Under the pieces are notes generated by a model. The model searched no databases. It had not been told where the DNA came from and saw only the letters and a list, made by a program, of their open reading frames with translations. Of a stretch of DNA of 6,816 nucleotides, positions 1-5,951 are shown in pieces; within the stretch, counting starts at the first letter, position 1; each line of letters opens with the position of its first letter. The position numbers were made by a program, and so were the translations under genes. This DNA comes from Chitinophaga pinensis (lineage in GTDB: Bacteria > Bacteroidota > Bacteroidia > Flavobacteriales_D > Crocinitomicaceae): contig CAMBRH010000190.1 in the NCBI GenBank assembly GCA_945870115.1, positions 1-6,816 of the forward strand, written 5' to 3'.

Positions 1-176
1 TTAAAGCCAAAAGTGTTGATGATGACGATGATGATTTTGATGAAGATGATGAAATCGTAAAAGCAGACGAAGTAAAAGTTGATGAAGAGGATGATTTTGA
101 TGACGATGTTGATGATGAATATGACGTTGCCGATAAAGATGATGACGATGATGACGATGATGACAAAGAAGATTAA
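1..176 (+). CDS. 3' end of an unidentified gene encoding a highly acidic C-terminal tail (5'-truncated)
   Basis: The frame is open from base 3 to the TAA at 174-176 and gives 57 residues, of which 37 are Asp or Glu. There is a run of six Asp near the start, a run of nine Asp near the end, and scattered Lys, Val and Phe between them. The start and the folded part of the protein lie outside the window, so no function can be assigned. The tail is low-complexity and surely disordered. In related bacteria the gene before heme O synthase is often cytochrome c oxidase subunit I, so an acidic extension of that subunit is one possibility. Acidic tails also occur on many unrelated cytosolic proteins, and the terminator that follows shows this gene ends a separate transcription unit. 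The coding call is firm because composition is consistent up to a clean stop; the identity is open. Confidence 0.75.
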   Translation, partial: KAKSVDDDDDDFDEDDEIVKADEVKVDEEDDFDDDVDDEYDVADKDDDDDDDDDKED

Positions 177-203
177 TCCTTTGAAAAAATAATAATAAAG
201 AGT

Positions 204-237
204 AAACTGTTCAATTAATTTTGGGCAGTTTTTTTTT
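204..237 (+). terminator. Rho-independent terminator after the acidic-tail gene
   Basis: AAACTGTTC (204-212) pairs with GGGCAGTTT (223-231), giving a nine-pair stem with two G-U wobbles and a ten-base loop, followed by an uninterrupted T run to 237. It sits 28 bases after the stop of the acidic-tail gene and well before heme O synthase, so it should separate the two transcription units. Confidence 0.65.
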
Positions 238-309
238 ATTTTATAACTTTAGAATAAACATAAATGATAACTATTTTCTACATTTCTATTCTGCATTAAA
301 GAAAATATC

Positions 310-317
310 TAACTTTG
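310..317 (+). promoter_or_regulatory. Candidate Bacteroidota -7 promoter box for the cyoE operon
   Basis: TAACTTTG matches the Bacteroidota sigma-A -7 consensus TAnnTTTG exactly. It would start transcription roughly 35 bases before the ATG at 359. No clear TTG -33 element lies at the expected distance; the best is a weak TTC near 289. A second candidate upstream is TAACTTTA (244-251), which misses the final G but has TTG at 221-223 with a 20-base spacer; that TTG lies inside the terminator stem. The assignment is inferred from motif and position only. Confidence 0.4.
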
Positions 318-358
318 TGAAAAATAATAAGGTGAAAAACACAAAAAATATATCTGAA

Positions 359-1246
359 ATGGTTGAATCTGATCAAATAAAGGAACAGGGTAATAAACCA
401 ACTTCAAAAGTAAAATCATATATTTCTTTCACTAAACTCAGATTATCTGCACTAGTTATTGTATCCGCCTTATCCGGTTATCTTTTTGTTGGTGGACATG
501 ATTTAATTCAAATCACTTATTTAGTTTTGGGTGGATTTCTAGTTACTGCAGCATCAAATGGTTCAAATCAAATTTGGGAAAAGGATTTGGATAAATTAAT
601 GAAAAGAACGCAAAATCGTCCACTTCCACAAAACGAAATGTCATTAAAGGAAAGTTATTTTGTCGTAATTTTCTGCTTGATTTCTGGTTTAGTCCTACTT
701 TATCAATTAAATTTCACAACTGCTATTTTAGGCTTATTATCTTACGTTTTATACGTTTTTATTTACACACCTATGAAACGCATAAGTCCTTGGGCCGTTT
801 TCATTGGAGCTTTCCCAGGCGCAATGCCTCCTATGTTAGGGGCAATTGCACACACAAATGAATTTGGTTTGATTCCAGGTGTTTTGTTTTTTGTTCAATT
901 CATCTGGCAATTTCCACATTTTTGGGCAATAGCTTGGGTGGTTTTTGACGATTACAAAGCTGGTGGTTTTTCTTTACTGCCATCGAAAGAAGGTAAATGT
1001 AAAGCTTCTGCATTTCAAATTGTTGCTTATGCATTTTTATTAATTCCATTCAGCTTATTGCCATGGCTCTTAGGTTGGACAGGAATTGCTACTTTAATAA
1101 TTGGAACAATAGCAAGTGCTTGGTTTTTTTGGTATGCTTACAAACTATTTTTAACAACTGATGATAAAGATGCGAAAAAATTAATGTTTGCTTCATTTTT
1201 ATACTTACCAGTAATTCAATTTTTATACGTATTTGATAAAATCTAA
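359..1246 (+). CDS. cyoE: Heme O synthase (protoheme IX farnesyltransferase)
   Basis: This integral membrane enzyme (also called CtaB) transfers a farnesyl group from farnesyl diphosphate to heme B to make heme O, the precursor of heme A in aa3-type oxidases. It belongs to the UbiA prenyltransferase superfamily. With the ATG at 359 the protein is 295 residues, the normal family length. The prenyl-diphosphate motif is at residues 70-78 (NQIWEKDLD), followed by LMKRTQNRPLP. YTPMKR lies at 136-141, WQFPHFW at 183-189 and DDYKAGGFSLLP at 197-208, all hallmarks of CyoE. About nine hydrophobic helices alternate with these loops. The frame is open back to a TTG at 221, but that codon lies in the upstream terminator and the extra 46 residues do not resemble the family, so the internal ATG is preferred. 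The first Asp of the usual NxxxD motif is Glu here, as I recall for Bacteroidota homologues. It heads the oxidase gene block. Confidence 0.95.
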   Translation: MVESDQIKEQGNKPTSKVKSYISFTKLRLSALVIVSALSGYLFVGGHDLIQITYLVLGGFLVTAASNGSNQIWEKDLDKLMKRTQNRPLPQNEMSLKESYFVVIFCLISGLVLLYQLNFTTAILGLLSYVLYVFIYTPMKRISPWAVFIGAFPGAMPPMLGAIAHTNEFGLIPGVLFFVQFIWQFPHFWAIAWVVFDDYKAGGFSLLPSKEGKCKASAFQIVAYAFLLIPFSLLPWLLGWTGIATLIIGTIASAWFFWYAYKLFLTTDDKDAKKLMFASFLYLPVIQFLYVFDKI

Positions 1247-1300
1247 CTTTACAAAACATTATATTAAAAAAACTGTTTTACTTTACATAACAAATAAAAA

Positions 1301-2356
1301 ATGCAAAAAAAATACGAAAATGAGTTAGATCCAGTGATTAAACTCAAAATGAAAAAAAACCTAATTTACGTATCTATTTTCAGTATTGTGATGATTTTTG
1401 CCGGATTTACATCTGCTTACATCGTTTCAATGGGTGATACTTTTTGGGTAAAATATCCCCTTCCTTTAGGGTTTTGGTTTAGTACAGCAGCAATTCTTGT
1501 AAGTAGTATAACTTACATTTTAGCATGTCATTTTTCCAAAAAAGGTAATTTTGCTTTCTTGAAAATATTCATGAGCTTTACCTTAATATTTGGTTTACTA
1601 TTCGTTTATTTTCAATGGAAAGGTTACGGACAATTGGTTGATAAAGGTGCAAACTTTAGAAATTCAATTCTTGTAACAGATGGTAGATATGGAGATTATT
1701 TTGAGATAAAATACTTAGATAAATTCATTGAAGTGAATGCAAATGACTATATAATAAATGGAAAAATCTTAAATTCTTCACAAGACAAAGAATTAAAGAA
1801 TTTTATCAAGCCTTTCGAAAAAACTGCAAAACCTACTGGATATTCAATCACATCTTTAGCACCAAAATTCACACTTTACTATCAAGGAGAATTAGTTTCA
1901 ATCCAAAAAAACAAACTAGTAACTACAAGTGGTAAAGAGTTGAAATACACAGACATGAGACGATTACAATCATTAGCATGGAATATACGCGATAACCGTG
2001 GAGATTTTTTCTATAAGGGAAAACTAGGGAAAGATTTTCACATTTATTACAAAGGAAAAGAATTAAAATATAAAGAAAGAGATTTGTATTTTGGCAATAA
2101 AATATTGTCCGCACCTCTTCAATTGAAAATCAACCAATCTCGTGACACAGCAACTTCCTATTTGTACATAATCACAATTTTACACCTTTTACACATTCTT
2201 GCTGCAATCATTTACTTATTTAGAATGGTTCTAATTACGTTTAAACCAAGTTTAACTCCTGATAATCAATTGAGTATAAAGCTAGGCTCAATCTTCTGGC
2301 ATTTTTTAGGTATTTTATGGCTATATTTGTTGGTATTTTTACTTTTTATTCATTAA
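1301..2356 (+). CDS. Cytochrome c oxidase subunit III-like protein, first copy, with a large repeat-containing insert
   Basis: This is a structural membrane subunit of the heme-copper oxidase. Five hydrophobic helices are visible, at about residues 21-43, 55-76, 86-104, 285-308 and 328-349. That matches the short subunit III form lacking the first two of the canonical seven helices. Family marks are FWFST at 58-62, the LHLLH pair of histidines at 294-298 (equivalent to the HGFHV region) and FWHFLGILWLYL at 332-343. The protein is 351 residues, whereas I recall the usual Bacteroidota homologue as near 195. The excess is a hydrophilic, Lys-rich insert at about 105-284 between helices 3 and 4, predicted to lie on one membrane face. 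The insert contains a degenerate repeat with a 56-residue period. The gene follows cyoE by 54 bases and precedes a second subunit III gene by 21 bases, so co-transcription is likely. Family assignment is strong; the role of the insert is unknown. Confidence 0.88.
   Translation: MQKKYENELDPVIKLKMKKNLIYVSIFSIVMIFAGFTSAYIVSMGDTFWVKYPLPLGFWFSTAAILVSSITYILACHFSKKGNFAFLKIFMSFTLIFGLLFVYFQWKGYGQLVDKGANFRNSILVTDGRYGDYFEIKYLDKFIEVNANDYIINGKILNSSQDKELKNFIKPFEKTAKPTGYSITSLAPKFTLYYQGELVSIQKNKLVTTSGKELKYTDMRRLQSLAWNIRDNRGDFFYKGKLGKDFHIYYKGKELKYKERDLYFGNKILSAPLQLKINQSRDTATSYLYIITILHLLHILAAIIYLFRMVLITFKPSLTPDNQLSIKLGSIFWHFLGILWLYLLVFLLFIH
1700..2107 (+). repeat. Degenerate 56-residue protein repeat inside the subunit III insert
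   Basis: Three related segments begin at Phe134, Phe190 and Phe246, exactly 56 codons (168 bases) apart. Each starts Phe-x-Ile/Leu-x-Tyr (FEIKY, FTLYY, FHIYY) and continues with a short hydrophobic/charged alternation into a closing Gly/Asn-Lys-x-Leu (GKIL, GKEL, NKIL). The first two units also share the spacing of a following Leu-rich stretch and a Gly-aromatic turn just before the next unit. The third unit is cut short by helix 4. The pattern suggests repeated beta-hairpin modules. Similarity is seen at the protein level, not as long identical DNA. Confidence 0.55.
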
Positions 2357-2377
2357 ACTTGCAAAAAATTTATTAGA

Positions 2378-3415
2378 ATGGCAGATCACGCTTCAACACA
2401 AATAGATAACGCTACCCTTTGGGGAGGTAAAATTTCACCGTTTAGCACAAGTTACGGTAAATTAATGATGTGGTTTTTCCTTGTTTCAGATGCTTTGACA
2501 TTTGGAGGATTACTGATTGCTTATGGTTTCACCAGACATGACGCTCAAGATGCATGGCCAATTGGTGAGGAAACGTTTAATTCATTACCTTTTTTAGGTC
2601 ATGGTTATCCTTTGATTTATGTTGCATTAATGACATTTATCTTGATTGTTTCTTCAGTAACAATGGTATTAGCTGTTGAAGCTGGACACAGAATGGACAA
2701 AAAAGGTGTTCTTAAATGGATGGTTGCAACAATCATTGGTGGTTTTTTCTTCGTAGGTTCACAAGCTTGGGAATGGTATCACTTTATTCACGGTTCTGAA
2801 TTTGGAAAAGTTGAATTATCTGACGGTTCAAGAGCAATTGTTAAAGGTCACTTTGGTGAAATTAAAAACTTTACTGTTGTAACTGCTGGACACCATCACA
2901 AAAAAGGAGAGGTTATTACTGACGATTTAATGCACATTTTCCAACATGCAGTTGTTGCAGGTGATGTAGAAAATGGTATGATTACACTTCATGATGGAAC
3001 TGTTGCCAAAATCAATAAAGAAAAAGATCATGATATGAAACTGATCATTAAAGAATCAGGAGCAATCTACAAACTTCAAAAGAAAAAACAAACGATTATT
3101 GAAGGTACAAAAGCAGAAAAAATGTACTGGGAAGCAATAAACAGCGGAACAGCAAATCGTGTGATTTACGGGGCAAATCTTCAAGCAAATGAATATGGAC
3201 CTGTTCAATATGGTCAATTTTTCTTCTTTATTACAGGATTCCACGGATTCCACGTTTTCTCTGGTGTAATAATTAACATCTTAATTTTCTTAGGAGTTGC
3301 AAGAGGTACAAATCATAAAAGAGGACACTACGAAATGGTAGAAAAAACTGGACTTTACTGGCACTTTGTCGACTTAGTTTGGGTATTTGTATTCACATTC
3401 TTCTACTTGGTTTAA
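2378..3415 (+). CDS. coxC: Cytochrome c oxidase subunit III, second copy, with a large histidine-containing insert
   Basis: This is a structural subunit of the cytochrome c oxidase in the inner membrane. Helices are at about residues 29-50, 78-100, 112-131, 280-304 and 325-345. It is closer to canonical subunit III than the preceding gene: SQAWEW at 128-133, GFHGFHVFSG at 287-296 and YWHFVDLVWVFVF at 327-339. At 345 residues it carries a soluble insert of about 145 residues (132-275) between helices 3 and 4, the same position as in the upstream copy. As I recall, flavobacterial homologues of this second copy commonly have such an insert. The insert contains HHH at 172-174 and further His at 158, 186, 190, 205 and 218, so metal binding is conceivable but unproven. 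Two short look-alike segments, ELSDG (146-150) and TLHDG (203-207), lie 57 residues apart. The stop is followed by 44 bases before subunit IV. Confidence 0.93.
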   Translation: MADHASTQIDNATLWGGKISPFSTSYGKLMMWFFLVSDALTFGGLLIAYGFTRHDAQDAWPIGEETFNSLPFLGHGYPLIYVALMTFILIVSSVTMVLAVEAGHRMDKKGVLKWMVATIIGGFFFVGSQAWEWYHFIHGSEFGKVELSDGSRAIVKGHFGEIKNFTVVTAGHHHKKGEVITDDLMHIFQHAVVAGDVENGMITLHDGTVAKINKEKDHDMKLIIKESGAIYKLQKKKQTIIEGTKAEKMYWEAINSGTANRVIYGANLQANEYGPVQYGQFFFFITGFHGFHVFSGVIINILIFLGVARGTNHKRGHYEMVEKTGLYWHFVDLVWVFVFTFFYLV

Positions 3416-3459
3416 TTAAACCTAATAAACAAAATAAAAACAATTAAAATCTTTGAATT

Positions 3460-3828
3460 ATGTTAAGAGATGACTGCATAGAATATTCATTAGACACTCA
3501 CCACGATGAGGAACATGGCAAAAAATTAAGAGCAAAAATTTGGAAAGTAACAGCACTTTTAACAATAATTACTGCTGTTGAAGTTTTTTGTGGAGCTTTT
3601 ATAAAACAAAGTTCTGACTATTGGCAATTAACAAAATGGTTTTTCATTATTTTAACATTAGTAAAAGCTGGATATATAGTTTTATCATTCATGCATTTAG
3701 GTGATGAGAAAAAAAGTTTGAAATACATGATTTTGGTTCCTTATTTTATCTTTATTCTTTACTTAATATTCATTTTATTAGTTGAAGCAACTGCTGTTGA
3801 TAAAGCATTGAAACTTTACATAGGTTAA
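3460..3828 (+). CDS. Cytochrome c oxidase subunit IV (prokaryotic, CyoD/COX4-like)
   Basis: This small membrane subunit of the bacterial heme-copper oxidase is thought to stabilise the complex. The 122-residue protein has a charged, His/Asp/Glu-rich N terminus (residues 1-27) and three helices at about 29-48, 58-78 and 87-109. The signature stretch VKAGYIVLSFMHLGDEKK at 68-85 is characteristic of this family, and the length and three-helix topology fit. The ATG at 3460 gives an N terminus of expected size, with no Shine-Dalgarno sequence, as in neighbouring genes. It lies directly after the two subunit III genes and 13 bases before the SCO-like gene, consistent with one operon. Confidence 0.9.
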   Translation: MLRDDCIEYSLDTHHDEEHGKKLRAKIWKVTALLTIITAVEVFCGAFIKQSSDYWQLTKWFFIILTLVKAGYIVLSFMHLGDEKKSLKYMILVPYFIFILYLIFILLVEATAVDKALKLYIG

Positions 3829-3841
3829 TATAAAAATATAA

Positions 3842-4516
3842 ATGGCTGAGAAAAAAGCTCCTGCCGGTCTAAAAAAAGCAGCAATATTAACGTTTCTTTT
3901 ATTTGGTCCGGCTTTTTTATTGATATTCATGTCTTCACGAGGATGTGAGCATAAATTCAAAGAATTAGATGACTTAGGAGAAATTCCATCTTATTCATTC
4001 ACGGGAATAAACGGTAAAAAGTATTCAAACAAATCCTTTAAAAACAAAGTTGTTTTATTTACAACAATTCAACAAACTTGTCCAGATTCCTGCTCAATCT
4101 CTCTTTGGCATTTTGATCAAATCATTTATCAACATGTACGAAAAAATCAAAAAAAATTAGGTCATCTTAGAATTGTTTCTTTTGTTACAGATGGAAAAGG
4201 TAATCAAATCAAGGATTTAAAATTAACCGAATCAATTTTGAAAGACCAGTTTGAAGAATACGATCCTAAAATTTGGATCTTAGCAAATGGTGATTCAAAA
4301 AAACTCTTTAACATTACACGAAACGGTCAAAAACTTTCTAAAGGTGCAGGAAATTCATACCAAGAACTTATGTTGTTAGGTGACAAAGAAAATCGACTTA
4401 GAATGGTTTTGAGTGGTAAAAGTGAAGGAATGATTCGTAGAATGAAACAACACATGGCGCTTCTTGATAAACAGTATGATAAGAACGAAGCGAAGCTTCT
4501 GAAGACCAAACGTTAG
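3842..4516 (+). CDS. Divergent SCO1/SenC-like thioredoxin-fold protein lacking the copper-ligand histidine
   Basis: SCO proteins hold copper and/or reduce thiols during assembly of the CuA site of oxidase subunit II. This 224-residue protein has an N-terminal membrane anchor at about 13-31 and then a thioredoxin-like domain. The redox/copper motif is CPDSC (Cys80 and Cys84, the SCO CxxxC spacing), preceded by the strand KVVLFTTIQQT. A further Cys35 follows the anchor. In the region where SCO proteins have Asp-His-Ser before a hydrophobic strand, this one reads GNSYQELMLLG (170-180), so the third copper ligand appears replaced by Asn171. It may therefore act as a thiol oxidoreductase, a partner of the canonical SCO downstream, or use another ligand. 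The last residues, from Asn215 to the TAG stop, are encoded by the direct-repeat element at 4483-4588. It is the only complete gene here ending in TAG, so the native C terminus may have been altered. Family call is good; copper binding is uncertain. Confidence 0.82.
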   Translation: MAEKKAPAGLKKAAILTFLLFGPAFLLIFMSSRGCEHKFKELDDLGEIPSYSFTGINGKKYSNKSFKNKVVLFTTIQQTCPDSCSISLWHFDQIIYQHVRKNQKKLGHLRIVSFVTDGKGNQIKDLKLTESILKDQFEEYDPKIWILANGDSKKLFNITRNGQKLSKGAGNSYQELMLLGDKENRLRMVLSGKSEGMIRRMKQHMALLDKQYDKNEAKLLKTKR

Positions 4517-4588
4517 TGCAGGGAACGAAGCGAAGCTTCTGAAGACCACCGCGAAAGCAGCCACGAAGTGAAACGTTAGTGCAGGGAA
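4483..4588. repeat. High-GC mosaic of two interleaved direct repeats spanning the end of the SCO-like gene
   Basis: A 26-base unit beginning GAACGAAGCGAAGCTTC occurs identically at 4483-4508 and 4523-4548. An 18-base unit, AAACGTTAGTGCAGGGAA, occurs identically at 4508-4525 and 4571-4588. The patch from 4483 to 4586 is about 53% GC (55 of 104), far above the AT-rich surroundings. It contains small hairpins with GAA triloops: GAAGC/GCTTC at 4487-4499 and again at 4527-4539, and CAC/GTG at 4562-4570. The first 18-base copy supplies the TAG stop of the SCO-like gene at 4514-4516. No transposase and no T run accompany it, so it looks like a small dispersed intergenic element, not an insertion sequence or terminator. 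Confidence 0.8.
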
Positions 4589-4605
4589 AATGATAAAAAG
4601 TGAAA

Positions 4606-4633
4606 AATTATGAGTAATGAATTATGAGTGATG
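4606..4633. repeat. 14-base tandem repeat before the canonical SCO gene
   Basis: AATTATGAGTAATG (4606-4619) is followed directly by AATTATGAGTGATG (4620-4633), identical at 13 of 14 positions. Each copy contains ATG triplets, including the in-frame ATG at 4624, which complicates the choice of start for the next gene. Confidence 0.75.
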
Positions 4634-4650
4634 AAATAAAAAATCATACA

Positions 4651-5346
4651 ATGAAAAACACAATTTCTTATTTTCAGTTTCTCAGTGTTAAAAAAAGCAC
4701 CTATTTATTTTTACTTCTTCTTTTAACAGCATGCGAAAGCGACAAAAAAGTAAGAGTACTTCCAATTATCGGGAATTATGATGTAGAATATTCAACAGTG
4801 GATGGAAAAGAAGTAACTGATACAATTTATCCAAAGATTCCTGAATTCTCCTATTTGAATCAAGATTCAGTAATGATTAGTTCAAAATCTATGAAAGGAA
4901 AAGTTTGGATTGCAGATTTCTTTTTTACTTCATGTCCAACAATTTGTCCTAAAATGACTTCTCAAATGAAACGTCTATCTTTTCTAACGAAAGATTTGGA
5001 AAAATATGTTCAATTTTTGTCTTTTAGTATAAATCCAACAAAAGATCAACCATCAGTTTTAAGGAAATATATAAAACTACATGGTATTACAGCAAAAAAC
5101 TGGTATTTCTTCACAGGTGATGAAGAACAAACACATGATTTAGGTGTTAATTATTTCAATGTCTTTGCAAATAAAGACATCGCTTCAGAAGGTGGGTACG
5201 CACATTCACCAGCATTTGTTTTAGTAGATACAGAAGGTTATGTCAGAGGTGTTTATGTTGGCACAGAAACAAAACAAGTAGATTTATTACATAAAGATTT
5301 AAGAAAACTTTTAAAATACGAATATAAGTATGAAATCAACGAGTAA
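4651..5346 (+). CDS. sco: SCO1/SenC family copper chaperone lipoprotein
   Basis: This is a cytochrome c oxidase assembly protein expected to deliver copper to, or reduce, the CuA site of subunit II on the outer face of the inner membrane. From the ATG at 4651 it has 231 residues. A lipoprotein signal peptide (hydrophobic LFLLLLLTAC) ends at lipobox Cys28. The thioredoxin-like domain carries the SCO motif CPTIC (Cys95, Cys99) after WIADFFFTS, and the copper-ligand His185 in YAHSPAFVLVD, so all three expected ligands are present. An earlier in-frame ATG at 4624 would add nine residues but lies within the 14-base tandem repeat and would lengthen an already adequate signal peptide. I prefer 4651, though 4624 cannot be excluded. 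The 3' end overlaps the next gene by 17 bases, indicating translational coupling. It is the canonical partner of the divergent SCO-like protein upstream. Confidence 0.92.
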   Translation: MKNTISYFQFLSVKKSTYLFLLLLLTACESDKKVRVLPIIGNYDVEYSTVDGKEVTDTIYPKIPEFSYLNQDSVMISSKSMKGKVWIADFFFTSCPTICPKMTSQMKRLSFLTKDLEKYVQFLSFSINPTKDQPSVLRKYIKLHGITAKNWYFFTGDEEQTHDLGVNYFNVFANKDIASEGGYAHSPAFVLVDTEGYVRGVYVGTETKQVDLLHKDLRKLLKYEYKYEINE

Positions 5347-5860
5347 AATTAAACGATTTAAATTATTAACTATCATTGCTTCAATTGCTATCCCTTTGGT
5401 AGTAGCGGTTTTATTTAAAGTTAAAATTGAAATCCCAAACTTTAATCCAGGTATTTTACCTCCAATTTATGCCACAATAAATGGAGTTACAGCTGTTTTT
5501 TTAATTTTAGCATTAGTAGCAATCAAAAGAAAAAACAGAAAAATACACGAAATAATAATGAAATTTTGTATCGTTTTATCCTTGGTATTCTTGGCGTTAT
5601 ATGTACTTTATCACATGACATCTGATTCTACGGCGTTTGGAGGTACAGGGATTTCAAAATCAATCTATTTATTCATTTTGATTTCTCATATTATCCTGAG
5701 TGTTTTGGTGATTCCAATGGTTTTATTTTCTTATTTTCATGCGTGGAAAGGTGATTTTGTGAAACATAAAAAATTAACAAGAATTACTTGGCCAATTTGG
5801 TTTTATGTTGCTGTGACAGGAGTTATTGTTTACATGATGATTTCACCATATTATAAATAA
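5330..5860 (+). CDS. DUF420 membrane protein, CtaM/YozB-like oxidase assembly factor
   Basis: This 176-residue membrane protein has five predicted helices at about 11-28, 45-65, 79-95, 110-132 and 152-171. DUF420 features include the LPPIYATINGVTAVFL region (43-58), KIHEIIMK with His73, YHMT with His95, ISHIILS with His120, FSYFHAWKG with His137, and KHKKLTRITWPIWFY with His146. The intramembrane histidines suggest heme or metal contact. In Firmicutes a DUF420 protein, CtaM, is needed for active aa3 oxidase, and the position here right after SCO fits an assembly role. The start overlaps the SCO gene end by 17 bases in another frame, a coupled arrangement. Family recognition is good; the molecular function is inferred from that family and context. 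Confidence 0.88.
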   Translation: MKSTSKIKRFKLLTIIASIAIPLVVAVLFKVKIEIPNFNPGILPPIYATINGVTAVFLILALVAIKRKNRKIHEIIMKFCIVLSLVFLALYVLYHMTSDSTAFGGTGISKSIYLFILISHIILSVLVIPMVLFSYFHAWKGDFVKHKKLTRITWPIWFYVAVTGVIVYMMISPYYK

Positions 5861-5951
5861 ATCGAAATTACAAAAATTAGAAGCTAAGTTTTCTATGCTT
5901 TTAAGTGGTAAAAATAAGTAAGTTAAATTTTATTTTTTATAACTCTTCAGC

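Noticed and set aside
221..358. N-terminal extension of the heme O synthase frame from a TTG codon
   Set aside because: It begins inside a terminator hairpin, contains the promoter candidates, and would add 46 residues not resembling the family.
1923..2114. Minus-strand open frame of 63 codons inside the first subunit III gene
   Set aside because: It is wholly within a well-supported gene on the other strand, with no recognisable product; a chance frame in AT-rich DNA.
3056..3253. Minus-strand open frame inside the second subunit III gene
   Set aside because: A Cys/Phe-rich translation typical of the antisense of Lys- and Glu-rich coding sequence; no independent support.
4327..4564. Minus-strand open frames across the end of the SCO-like gene and the repeat patch
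   Set aside because: They arise from the complement of the coding sequence and the direct repeats; no start context or family similarity seen.
4483..4588. CRISPR array or insertion sequence
   Set aside because: Only two copies of each repeat, unequal spacing, repeats overlapping each other, and no cas or transposase gene.
5861..5951. Terminator or promoter between the DUF420 gene and hemJ
   Set aside because: The only inverted repeat (AGAAGC 5879-5884 with GCTTTT 5897-5902) is six pairs with a wobble and a 12-base loop and has no proper T run. TAACTCTT at 5940-5947 is a poor -7 match and too close to the ATG.
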